Source: an uncultured beta proteobacterium (GTDB lineage: Bacteria; Pseudomonadota; Gammaproteobacteria; Burkholderiales; Burkholderiaceae). Taken from it: a DNA stretch of 64,000 nucleotides. Where the stretch lies: NCBI GenBank assembly GCA_903871735.1, contig CAIQHU010000179.1, forward strand, positions 62,001 to 126,000. The letters are read 5' to 3'. Below the pieces are notes generated by a model. The model was not told the origin of the DNA and did no database searches. It worked only from the letters and a program-made list of their open reading frames with translations. Position 1 is the first letter of the stretch; the number at the start of each line of letters is the position of its first letter. Both the position numbers and the translations under genes were made by a program. This document shows, in pieces, positions 35,452 to 43,867 of this stretch.

Positions 35452-36460
35452 GTCTTTTGTTATGCCATAAATGATTTAAATGTGCGATCGCTTCACCCAT
35501 CGCAAAACTTAATTGATGATGATCTAACTCGCGCTTAAATAAGACTGGCAAAATCTCCCGAGCTGTAGTTGGTTTAGCACAAGCATCAAAGGCTTCTTGG
35601 AGGCGATCAACATGATGCTCTTGTAACTGTTGAATACGAATGTGTAGCCCAAAAAAAGGCTTGCCATGCGATGGCAAGACTAAGGTCTTGGGATCTAAAT
35701 GCATAAATTTTTTAATGGAGTCTAAAAATAGTCCCAGTGGATCTGCATCTGGTTCGGTGTCATACACACTCACATTCGTTGAAATTCTAGGCAAAACCAT
35801 ATCACCAGAAATCAATACTTGAGAATCCGCCGCATAAAAGGCTAAATGCTCTGGTGCGTGCCCATATCCGCTAATAGCTTGCCAATATTGACCGCCAATC
35901 AAAACCTGATCTTGATCCATCAGGCGTCTAAAACGCCTTGGAACGGCTGGCACAAGATTGCTATAGTAATTAAATCTTGCACGAATTTTTTCTAAGTCGT
36001 CATCTTGCAGTAAGCCATGTCTTTGAAAGTGATCTGCAGCGCCCCCGCCTCCGGCCACAGCACCAACACCTGCACCACCCTCTTTACTACTGAACCATTT
36101 CGCCGACAAAAAATCAGTCATCGACATCCAAAGTGGTACTTGCCAACGATCACACAACCAATGTGCTAGGCCAATATGATCCGGGTGCATATGCGTCACA
36201 ATTACCCGAACTACCGGTAAGCCTTCTAAATGATTTTCAAAAAGATGCTGCCATGCTTCTTGGGTGGCATCATTCGTAATTCCACAGTCAATAATAGTCC
36301 AACCCTCTTGGCCTTCAAAACAGTCTCGAATCAGCCATAAATTAATATGATTTAAGGCGAAAGGTAATTGCATCCTAAGCCAATAAATGCCTGGTCTAAT
36401 TTCTACTTTAGTGCCGGATTCTGGAAGGACATCCTCTAAGGGATATTGAATTATTTGCAT
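35402..36460 (-). CDS. MBL-fold metallo-hydrolase
   Basis: A 352-residue metallo-beta-lactamase-fold protein. Metal ligands are in the THMHPDHIGLAHW motif, in SGYGHAPEHLAF, the aspartate ISGDMVLP and the final histidine VLPSHGKPF. The C-terminal winged-helix-like domain (EHHVDRLQEAF...AIAHLNHL) is typical of the LACTB2/beta-CASP-lacking hydrolase group. An unusual glycine-rich stretch, EGGAGVGAVAGGGGAAD near residue 131, interrupts the domain. The substrate is unknown. Its stop is inside phaM on the opposite strand. Confidence 0.88.
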   Translation of the reverse strand: MQIIQYPLEDVLPESGTKVEIRPGIYWLRMQLPFALNHINLWLIRDCFEGQEGWTIIDCGITNDATQEAWQHLFENHLEGLPVVRVIVTHMHPDHIGLAHWLCDRWQVPLWMSMTDFLSAKWFSSKEGGAGVGAVAGGGGAADHFQRHGLLQDDDLEKIRARFNYYSNLVPAVPRRFRRLMDQDQVLIGGQYWQAISGYGHAPEHLAFYAADSQVLISGDMVLPRISTNVSVYDTEPDADPLGLFLDSIKKFMHLDPKTLVLPSHGKPFFGLHIRIQQLQEHHVDRLQEAFDACAKPTTAREILPVLFKRELDHHQLSFAMGEAIAHLNHLWHNKRLKREMSADGVWRFSQM

Positions 36461-36618
36461 ACCATAATTTCCTATTTATCTTTTTTTACGTTGAAATCTA
36501 AAAATTGCTGTCAGGTTTTACAATTCTCTAAATGATCATAATACTTGTTTTAAATTGAAGGAATTGTCCTCATTAAAATACGAGTTACTAAACTAGTAGA
36601 ATTTGATAAGATCAGCAA

Positions 36619-37290
36619 ATGAATAATTCACAAAACCCCCACCATCTATCGTCTCTTTTTGAAAATAATCAGGCTTGGGTTGATTCTGTAACTAAAGATG
36701 ATCCAGCATACTTTCAGCGCTTAGCAAGTCAACAGTCTCCAGAGTACCTCTGGATTGGTTGCTCAGATTCTAGGGTACCAGCCAATCAAATTACTGGCCT
36801 AGCACCTGGCGAAGTATTCGTACACCGAAATATTGGTAATGTTATTGTCCATACAGACTTAAATGCTTTATCTGTGATTCAGTTTGCCATCGATCAATTA
36901 AAAGTAAAACATATTATTGTTGTTGGACACTATGGCTGCTCAGGTGTTCGAGCGGCACTAGAAAATATTCGTGTCGGTCTTGCTGATAATTGGATCAGAC
37001 ATATTAAAGATGTTGACGAAAAGCATAGCCCTTATTTGGGGAAAGTTCTTCGTCAACAAGACCGTTTTGACCATTTGTGCGAATTAAATGTCATTGAACA
37101 AGTCGTCAATGTTTGTCAGACAAGTATGGTTCAAGATGCTTGGATTAGAAATCAATCCCTAACAGTCCATGGTTGGATATACGGGCTAAAAGATGGTCTT
37201 GTCCGAGATCTGGGAATTAGTGTGCAAAATCCTTCGGAACTTCAGAATCGCTATAAAACAGTAGTCGACGATTATCATCAGGCTCTATAA
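36619..37290 (+). CDS. can: Beta-class carbonic anhydrase
   Basis: A 223-residue beta-carbonic anhydrase interconverting CO2 and bicarbonate. The zinc ligands and catalytic dyad are in WIGCSDSRVPANQITGL and HYGCSGVRAAL, with GEVFVHRNIGNVI between. The C-terminal helix and VHGWIYGLKDGLV are typical. Bicarbonate is needed by carboxylases, including the acetyl-CoA carboxylase served by BirA. The 158-base upstream region (36461-36618) is AT-rich; I see no convincing promoter hexamers or repeat in it. The stop overlaps that of the convergent thioredoxin-like gene by 6 bases. Confidence 0.96.
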   Translation: MNNSQNPHHLSSLFENNQAWVDSVTKDDPAYFQRLASQQSPEYLWIGCSDSRVPANQITGLAPGEVFVHRNIGNVIVHTDLNALSVIQFAIDQLKVKHIIVVGHYGCSGVRAALENIRVGLADNWIRHIKDVDEKHSPYLGKVLRQQDRFDHLCELNVIEQVVNVCQTSMVQDAWIRNQSLTVHGWIYGLKDGLVRDLGISVQNPSELQNRYKTVVDDYHQAL

Positions 37291-37755
37291 ATTATTTTTT
37301 TGAAACCATCTTTTTAACTCTAAAAAATTAGTGGTACCAATTTTTCGTGTACGCCTTCCGTCACGATCAATCCAAATTGTCATTGGAGTTTCGCCACGCC
37401 ACTGTGGATCAATTTCATATCGTAAATACTCGTCAAAAGTAGTTGTTAAATAGAAGTTTTCTCCCTTACTCAGATTCGCTTTTTGTAACATCTGCTCCAC
37501 CATCTGCTTAGAGACATCGTCTACCTGAATATATATAATCTTGGCGTTTTTATTTTCATGTGTAAATTTTCCCCAAAGAGGCATTTCTTTTACGCAAGGT
37601 GCACAGGTGACCCCCCAAAAATGAATAACAACTTTTTCACCTGCTACTTTCTTGAGAATTGATTCCCAATCACCCTTTTGATAGGGCATTAAACTTCCTG
37701 CAAAAATATTTTGGCCAAAGCTAAGAAGACATAAGATGACTATTAATTTTTTCAT
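37285..37755 (-). CDS. Secreted thioredoxin-like (TlpA/ResA type) protein
   Basis: A 156-residue exported thioredoxin-fold protein. The signal peptide is KKLIVILCLLSFGQNIFA, and the redox site is CAPC in FWGVTCAPCVKEMPLWGKF. A later GETPMTIWIDRDGR holds the cis-proline. Such proteins reduce periplasmic cysteines, often for metalloprotein or cytochrome maturation. ATG 37755 overlaps the upstream BNR-protein stop (ATGA), tying it to the DUF2946-TonB receptor-BNR operon, whose BNR product has a cysteine-rich site that this protein could keep reduced (inference). Confidence 0.85.
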   Translation of the reverse strand: MKKLIVILCLLSFGQNIFAGSLMPYQKGDWESILKKVAGEKVVIHFWGVTCAPCVKEMPLWGKFTHENKNAKIIYIQVDDVSKQMVEQMLQKANLSKGENFYLTTTFDEYLRYEIDPQWRGETPMTIWIDRDGRRTRKIGTTNFLELKRWFQKNNL

Positions 37756-38993
37756 TTTTTTAGCGCGATGAATTGATACCCATCTAATCTGGTTAACCAT
37801 GATAAAAATACTTTCCCCTGTCCCTTTATTAATAAAGGATGATCAGAATAACCCGCCGTTTTTGAGATAACTTGAGAAGTAGACCACTCAAGACCTTCAG
37901 TATCTGAGTATTGCGCCATAATCCTTGTTTCTTTACCATTGAACTCTTTCCAGACCATCCAAATATCTTGTTCATTTGATAATAAGTAAGGCCTGCTAAT
38001 TATCGCTCCCTCTGAGCCAATTACTTTTGCCTGCGAATACAAGGCTTCATGATCTTTGGATTTTGCATAAAAAACCCCTTGCCGCTGACTACCTTGAGTG
38101 AACCAGGCCACATGAATATCATTTTTATCTGAAACCGTAATGGCTGGTCCATGATGTGGGCAAGCATCTGTCTTCCAATCATCTAACGCTATGCGACGAA
38201 CTGGGCCAATTCTTTTTTTTCCAATTTCCTGGGTGACGTGATCTCGAATACCCCCATTTAATATGGCGCGATATACAATGAATGGTAATCCTTCGGAATT
38301 AAACGCCATACCAATCCGACAACATTCACAAGTATGCTTATTGGCGATTTGTTCTTCAATAAATGTTTTACCAAAATCACTGGACCAGGCATAAGCAATC
38401 GACCCACCCAACATCGGGTTACCCCTTTTTTTACTTTCTTGAATCAATCTTTTATCCACCCAAATAATCCATACTTCTCCTTGAGGAGATTGGCCTAGTA
38501 TTGGAAACCGCTGACTAGAATCTTTTTGTATGAGTGGTAATGGCGCAGAAAAGCTCTCCCCACCGTCATCCGAACGAATCAAATTGACTTGTGCATTCCA
38601 CTGCGTATCTTTAAAAAATGCATAGGCTACTAAAATTTTCTGCTGATCAACTAATATCTGTGGGCGCGCATCACTTCCAGTATCTAGTGTCTTACCATGC
38701 TCGGCTAGTTTTTTAGGACTATCAAAACTTTTCCCTAAGTCAGTTGACTTAGCAATAAAAACATTACCCTGCGCACTCCAAACAAGATAAAGTTGTCCAT
38801 TTGCTGTGAAATATGGCGTAGCTGCATTTGCACATCCAAGAAAATTGGATTGGCAAGAGTCTTGTTTTTTATCAATGCTTCTATTAACTGGATTGCTAGC
38901 ATGATGATGACCCTGTGCAGAAGTGTGTACTGAGACAAAGATACAAAAAGTGGAAATTACTCCCACTATCAATTGTGATTGGATACTATTCAT
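37752..38993 (-). CDS. Periplasmic BNR/Asp-box (sialidase-like propeller) protein with Cys motifs
   Basis: A 413-residue exported protein. A signal peptide (to about residue 27) is followed by a His cluster (QGHHHASN). The rest looks like a six-bladed propeller with Asp boxes: STDLGKSF, SDDGGESF and SSDFGKTF. Between blades are unusual cysteines, HTCECCRIG near residue 223 and DACPHHGPAI near 265, plus CQSNFLGC near residue 47. True sialidases need an arginine triad, which I cannot identify. Encoded after a TonB receptor and before a thioredoxin-like protein, it may bind metal rather than sugars. It is commonly auto-annotated as exo-alpha-sialidase. Confidence 0.82.
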   Translation of the reverse strand: MNSIQSQLIVGVISTFCIFVSVHTSAQGHHHASNPVNRSIDKKQDSCQSNFLGCANAATPYFTANGQLYLVWSAQGNVFIAKSTDLGKSFDSPKKLAEHGKTLDTGSDARPQILVDQQKILVAYAFFKDTQWNAQVNLIRSDDGGESFSAPLPLIQKDSSQRFPILGQSPQGEVWIIWVDKRLIQESKKRGNPMLGGSIAYAWSSDFGKTFIEEQIANKHTCECCRIGMAFNSEGLPFIVYRAILNGGIRDHVTQEIGKKRIGPVRRIALDDWKTDACPHHGPAITVSDKNDIHVAWFTQGSQRQGVFYAKSKDHEALYSQAKVIGSEGAIISRPYLLSNEQDIWMVWKEFNGKETRIMAQYSDTEGLEWSTSQVISKTAGYSDHPLLIKGQGKVFLSWLTRLDGYQFIALKK

Positions 38994-38999
38994 TGATCT

Positions 39000-41147
39000 T
39001 CACCATTTTCCTTCTAGGCCAAGATACATAGATCTCGCTAAACCCGGACTATAAGTTGCACTAGAACCACTGCCCGAAGCGCTATCTGCATATCGAGTAT
39101 CTAATAGATTCATCATTCGAAATACTCCCGTCAAATTTTTATCAATCTTTTGGCTCATACGCAGATTGTAAATATTGTGTCCGTTATATTGAGCTGTATT
39201 TGCTGAATCCAAATAATAGGGCCCAAGCTTTACCCACTCAAGTTGTGAAACGTGACGATCTATATGACGCCAGGTTAATCTGGCGTTACTCATCCACCGC
39301 GGGGCAGCCTCAATCTGGTTATTACTGTAATCAACTCCTGATGCAACCCAATTCTTGTAAGTATGCTTGGCATAAGAACCAGCGATATCTAATCTGAATG
39401 AACGCAATATTTCTTGGCCTAATCCAAACTCGATACCACGATGCTCCGTAGTGCCATTATTTGTTTGCACTGAATATCCTGTAGCATCTTTTTGACTAAT
39501 TAGATCATTATCTTTTTTTAAGATATATGTAACTATTTCATAATTACTGAATTGCCTCTTACCCCTCAAACCAAGCTCATATTGCTTCGCGATTACTGGT
39601 TTTAAGTTGCTACTACTATTAAATAAGGCTAATGCTTCCGCTTGCCTTGCTGCTATCGTGCCAGTACTGCCGGATCGTCCCCCTCTAAATAGCTGACTTT
39701 CAGAGGGGGTTCTAAATCCTTCTCGATATGAAATAAAACCATGATTACTGCCATCAAAGGCATAGGTTAAACCGACCTTCGGATTGATTCGTTGATAATT
39801 CGTTGAGGTAGACTCTGGCGAGTAATAATAGAAATTACCAGAAGTAACATAAGTCGAACTGAGATTATTCTTCATTGAATATGTAGAAGTGTCATAGCGT
39901 AAACCTGTTGCAATATGAACTCTGTCTGACGGGGAAAACTCTAAATGGGTATAAGGTGAAATATTCTTATATAGCACCTCATAGTTGTATGTATTAGATC
40001 CGATTGTATAACTCTCATAGCTTTTAACACTTTGAATAGTGGTGCTCGAAAAACTAATACTATTTTCTTTTCTTGAACTCGGACTGTAATCTAAATCAAC
40101 GCCCGAAATTAACTTGGTTTGCCATGTGTCATGAAAATTCTTTCTTACTTTCGTTAACAATCCATAGGAACTAACATCGGATACTTCTATCCTTGCATCC
40201 CCAGTAAAGTTGTAGGTCCCATTTAAATCCATATAATTTTTTCTAAAATATGGCACCACACTGAGTAATAAACTCCCTCCAATATCTTTTTCAATAGAAG
40301 TGGATAGTCGGATAGCTTCAACCTTGCGATAGCCAGCTGATCGAAGATTGGTTGTAGGACTGTTGTAATACAAATTAAAAGGTAAGGCCGAATTTGCACC
40401 AGTTTGTTGATCTATTTTAGAATATCCGAGAATGGTTTTATACGTTGTACTCATGTCACTTTGAGTATCCCATCGCATGTTCAAACTTTGACGATCATAA
40501 GCTGTTTTATCTCGCCATCCACTGGTCGTTAGAAGGTTAATATCAGCTCTCATAGCGCCATTATTTTCTAAATCTTGATCAATCCCGCCTAGTAAACGTG
40601 CGAAACCAAAACTACCTCTTTCTAAATATAAATCTCCGCTATTAGTCGATGTAGGCGCTTTGGTTAAAATGTTAATTACTCCACCGATTGCGTCAGATCC
40701 ATACAAAGCACTGCCAATTCCACGATTAATTTCTACCCCTCTAGCGCTTGCAATATTTACTTCATATAAAGCATTGTGGTTAAAATTGCCAGTTGCCCTG
40801 ATTGGAATACCATCCTCTAAAAATAGGTACATAGGTGCTGTTGTAAATCCCTGCCGAATTGCCGTTGCATGTCCCTCACCATTTGTAACGCTTATCCCAA
40901 CGCCTGGCACTTGAGATAAAAGCTGTTGAGGGTGACTTGGTTTATTTAAGCTAATTTCTGATTGATTTATAACGCTAATAGCCGCTGGTGTTTCTGATAT
41001 TTTGGAAGCTTCTCTTGTTCCAGTAACAGTTAAGTCATCCAAGGTATCAATAGCTTTATTTTGAACAGCAATCTGCGCATTAAGGATGGCGGTACTAAAT
41101 ACTCCCAATATCATCCATAAAACCGGCAAAATAAGATTTGCACGCAT
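39000..41147 (-). CDS. TonB-dependent outer-membrane receptor
   Basis: A 715-residue TonB-dependent transporter. Signal peptide, then a TonB-box-like DDLTVTGTR near residue 38, the plug (AISVINQSEI, LSQVPGVGISV, GFTTAPMYLFLEDGIPI, VEINRGIGSALYGSDAIGGVINI) and a 22-strand barrel ending in an aromatic residue (YLGLEGKW). The start is ATG 41147, with AGGGGGA upstream; longer reading frames are rejected because signal character begins here. Substrate unknown. DUF2946 upstream suggests a metal, possibly copper; cobalamin or haem cannot be excluded, and MetH in this organism needs B12. Confidence 0.9.
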   Translation of the reverse strand: MRANLILPVLWMILGVFSTAILNAQIAVQNKAIDTLDDLTVTGTREASKISETPAAISVINQSEISLNKPSHPQQLLSQVPGVGISVTNGEGHATAIRQGFTTAPMYLFLEDGIPIRATGNFNHNALYEVNIASARGVEINRGIGSALYGSDAIGGVINILTKAPTSTNSGDLYLERGSFGFARLLGGIDQDLENNGAMRADINLLTTSGWRDKTAYDRQSLNMRWDTQSDMSTTYKTILGYSKIDQQTGANSALPFNLYYNSPTTNLRSAGYRKVEAIRLSTSIEKDIGGSLLLSVVPYFRKNYMDLNGTYNFTGDARIEVSDVSSYGLLTKVRKNFHDTWQTKLISGVDLDYSPSSRKENSISFSSTTIQSVKSYESYTIGSNTYNYEVLYKNISPYTHLEFSPSDRVHIATGLRYDTSTYSMKNNLSSTYVTSGNFYYYSPESTSTNYQRINPKVGLTYAFDGSNHGFISYREGFRTPSESQLFRGGRSGSTGTIAARQAEALALFNSSSNLKPVIAKQYELGLRGKRQFSNYEIVTYILKKDNDLISQKDATGYSVQTNNGTTEHRGIEFGLGQEILRSFRLDIAGSYAKHTYKNWVASGVDYSNNQIEAAPRWMSNARLTWRHIDRHVSQLEWVKLGPYYLDSANTAQYNGHNIYNLRMSQKIDKNLTGVFRMMNLLDTRYADSASGSGSSATYSPGLARSMYLGLEGKW

Positions 41148-41229
41148 GTAATTCCCCCTAAGATATATAGAATAAATCTTAGAAAAACTCATTTTCTTGA
41201 GTTTTTCTAATCTGTAATTACTAATAAAA

Positions 41230-41607
41230 CTAGGAGATTTGAGGAGGTGCTCTAGGTGGAGCGGACAGCCAAGCAAAAATTGGCTTAGAGGCTTGGTAAA
41301 ATAATGTCGGGGTCCAGTCTTTATTTACTGGTTTAGAAAAATATATATTCGCAACTAGTTGGATTAGAGAAGAAGCTTGGCTTGAACACAGGGAACAGTG
41401 GTCTTTTTTTGACTCGTCTGATTGACTTTCAAAATCTGTGTCAACCTGAACCATTTTTGGTCCACTTAGGGTACAAATTTCAACCGCAAAGCCATTTCCA
41501 TTTTGAGCGATAGATATAGCTTGGGAAATCGTTGGGCCAAGACTCGATACAACGATTGCGAAGATAATCGCCCAACAACTTCTAAAAAAAATATTTTTTT
41601 GAATCAT
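41230..41607 (-). CDS. DUF2946-like exported protein
   Basis: A 125-residue small exported protein with a signal segment (CWAIIFAIVVSSLGPTISQA) and the family's EICTLSG and HCSLC cysteine motifs; the C-terminal half is short and Pro-rich (WLSAPPRAPPQIS). DUF2946 genes are repeatedly found next to TonB receptors linked to copper, but no function is proven. The HCSLC pair fits metal binding. First gene of the DUF2946-TonB-BNR-thioredoxin run. Its ATG lies five bases after a perfect TATAAT. Confidence 0.78.
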   Translation of the reverse strand: MIQKNIFFRSCWAIIFAIVVSSLGPTISQAISIAQNGNGFAVEICTLSGPKMVQVDTDFESQSDESKKDHCSLCSSQASSLIQLVANIYFSKPVNKDWTPTLFYQASKPIFAWLSAPPRAPPQIS

Positions 41608-41612
41608 TCTAA

Positions 41613-41621
41613 ATTATAGCA
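41613..41621 (-). promoter_or_regulatory. Extended -10 promoter directly upstream of the DUF2946 gene
   Basis: On the minus strand TGC-TATAAT is an extended -10 element; the consensus hexamer spans 41618-41613. The DUF2946 ATG at 41607 begins six bases past the hexamer, so transcription should start on or next to the start codon and give a leaderless message. No good -35 is present at 17 bases upstream, consistent with an extended -10 or activator-dependent promoter. Confidence 0.6.
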
Positions 41622-41677
41622 TAAGGGTTTTTTCATCTCTTGCTATCCCGCTAATTATTTGATTTCACCATGAGCGT

Positions 41678-41977
41678 TCATTGAAAATAAGATAACTTTT
41701 TAAATTGGTGAATGAGATTAGCCGACTTGACACGACAAAAAGCTTCAAACTTCTTTTGAAATTTTTTTCGATAAATGAAAGCTACGCTGACTAATGCAAT
41801 TCCCAAAACTAAACAAGATTGACTGAATATTTCTCCAAATGTACTTTTTAGCAAAGCACCAATACCCGTCGGAATAATAAAAAGTAATGCTAAAAATAAT
41901 ATTTCGGATGCCACTGCCAACACTTCAAATACGATAAAAATCGTATAACATCCAATTTTTAAAATGGCTTCTTTCAA
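41678..41977 (-). CDS. Small membrane protein, unknown
   Basis: A 99-residue product with two hydrophobic segments (about residues 9-42 and 53-69) and a basic C-terminal tail (YRKKFQKKFEAFCRVKS). I recognise no family. The start is a TTG at 41977, with AAGAGG about five bases upstream; there is no in-frame ATG. It lies 41 bases after glmS on the same strand, so read-through is possible. Supporting evidence is the open frame, the membrane pattern and the ribosome-binding site only. Confidence 0.5.
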   Translation of the reverse strand: MKEAILKIGCYTIFIVFEVLAVASEILFLALLFIIPTGIGALLKSTFGEIFSQSCLVLGIALVSVAFIYRKKFQKKFEAFCRVKSANLIHQFKKLSYFQ

Positions 41978-42018
41978 AGACGCCTCTTACAAAAACAGTT
42001 ATGTGGGCCCAAGTGCAC

Positions 42019-43842
42019 TTATTCGACCGTAACGCTTTTAGCTAAATTACGAGGTTTATCCACATCCGTTCCAATCACTAAAGCAGTATGGTAAGCCAGT
42101 AACTGTAGAGGTACAACATGCAAAATTGGAGATAAATTTCCATAATTCTCTGGCATTCGAATCACATGAATGCCGTCCCCGGATTGAATATTCGTATGCG
42201 CATCCGCAAAAACATATAACTGTCCTCCCCTAGCCTGCACTTCTTGCATATTCGATTTCAATTTCTCAAGTAATTCATCATTGGGGGCGACTGTAACAAC
42301 AGGCATATGCTCATCAACCAAGGCCAACGGGCCATGCTTTAACTCGCCAGCAGGATAAGCCTCTGCATGTATGTAGGAAATTTCTTTTAGCTTTAATGCG
42401 CCTTCTAAGGCAATAGGATAATGCATCCCTCTGCCTAAAAATAAAGCATTTTTATACTTGGAAAATTGCTGACTCCAGGCTATTACCTGAGGCTCTAAAG
42501 CTAGCACCGCATTGAGAGCTGCGGGTAAGTGCCTTAATCGATTGAACTCAAAGAGTTCATCTATTTTTTCACTGCCATTACCAAGCTTACTCAAGCTTAG
42601 CGCTAAAAGGTATAACCCCAATAGTTGAGTAGTAAAGGCTTTTGTTGACGCCACACCAATCTCAACGCCAGCCTTTGTTTGAAATTTCCAAATAGTTTCA
42701 CGCATCATTGCGCTTGAAGCTACATTACAAATAGCTAATGTTTTATGATGACCTAATGACTTCGCATGCCTTAAGGCCGCTAACGTATCAGCAGTCTCCC
42801 CAGACTGCGATACGACAACGACTAATGCTTCAGGATTTGATACCGATACACGGTATCGGTATTCACTAGCAATTTCAACCTGCGTTGATATACCTGCCAA
42901 TGATTCAATCCAATATTTTGCAACGCAAGCAGAATAATAACTTGTTCCACAGGCAAGAATTAATATCTGGTTAATACTTTTCCACTCTTCATGGGTAGCA
43001 CCAAACAGATCAAAATCAATTTTCTCTATGTCGCTCATGGTGTTACTTATTGCTGTAGGCTGTTCAAAAATCTCTTTTTGCATAAAGTGTTGATAGGGGC
43101 CTAACTCGACCGAAGCGACTTGTTCTGGCACATTCTTTATTAATCGTTGTTGCTCTTTTCCAGAAGAATTGATAATAGTTACTCGGCCACTTTGTAAGGC
43201 AACGATGTCGCCCTCCTCAAGATAAGTCATTTGTTTTGCATATCCAGCTACTGCCATCGCATCCGACGCAAGGAAATTCTCATGCACCCCATAAGCAACT
43301 ATAAGAGGCGAACCAACGCGCGCTCCGATTAACAAATCTGGCGCATCTTGAGCTATCACCGCGATTGCATAGGCACCATGCAATCGCGGCAAAATGGCTT
43401 GAACTGCCCCCCTTAAGTCTCTCTTGGGGGACTGAATATACGCTTGATGAATTAAATGCGCGATAACCTCAGTATCCGTCTGTGAAGTAAATATATATCC
43501 GTCTTTTTGTAATTTGCTGCGTAAGGCTTCAAAATTTTCAATAATGCCGTTATGAACTACTCCAATTAAATCTCTAGAAAAGTGTGGGTGGGCATTATCC
43601 GTGTTGGGCTTGCCATGGGTTGCCCATCGTGTATGCGCAATACCTCTTGTACCTTCTAATAATTTTGTATTTTGCTCTAAGTCATTAACTCGCTGGGTTG
43701 TTCGACTTCTTTGTAAAACTTGGGCATCATTTACTACCGCTAAACCACAGGAGTCGTAACCTCTATACTCAAGTCTGCTAAGTCCTTGAACTAATACGTG
43801 AACAATATTTTTATTAGATACTGCGCCAACAATCCCACACAT
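42019..43842 (-). CDS. glmS: Glutamine-fructose-6-phosphate aminotransferase (isomerizing)
   Basis: A 607-residue GlmS that makes glucosamine-6-phosphate for peptidoglycan and LPS. The N-terminal glutaminase domain begins with the catalytic cysteine (MCGIVGAVS; Cys1 after Met removal), followed by [18 protein letters not shown]. Two SIS sugar-isomerase domains follow: [40 protein letters not shown], and the C-terminal [10 protein letters not shown] ending, all typical. It is 25 bases downstream of glmU on the minus strand, so amino-sugar synthesis is encoded as one unit. Confidence 0.98.
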   Translation of the reverse strand: MCGIVGAVSNKNIVHVLVQGLSRLEYRGYDSCGLAVVNDAQVLQRSRTTQRVNDLEQNTKLLEGTRGIAHTRWATHGKPNTDNAHPHFSRDLIGVVHNGIIENFEALRSKLQKDGYIFTSQTDTEVIAHLIHQAYIQSPKRDLRGAVQAILPRLHGAYAIAVIAQDAPDLLIGARVGSPLIVAYGVHENFLASDAMAVAGYAKQMTYLEEGDIVALQSGRVTIINSSGKEQQRLIKNVPEQVASVELGPYQHFMQKEIFEQPTAISNTMSDIEKIDFDLFGATHEEWKSINQILILACGTSYYSACVAKYWIESLAGISTQVEIASEYRYRVSVSNPEALVVVVSQSGETADTLAALRHAKSLGHHKTLAICNVASSAMMRETIWKFQTKAGVEIGVASTKAFTTQLLGLYLLALSLSKLGNGSEKIDELFEFNRLRHLPAALNAVLALEPQVIAWSQQFSKYKNALFLGRGMHYPIALEGALKLKEISYIHAEAYPAGELKHGPLALVDEHMPVVTVAPNDELLEKLKSNMQEVQARGGQLYVFADAHTNIQSGDGIHVIRMPENYGNLSPILHVVPLQLLAYHTALVIGTDVDKPRNLAKSVTVE

Positions 43843-43867
43843 TTTGGTTTACTCTTTCCGCACTCAG

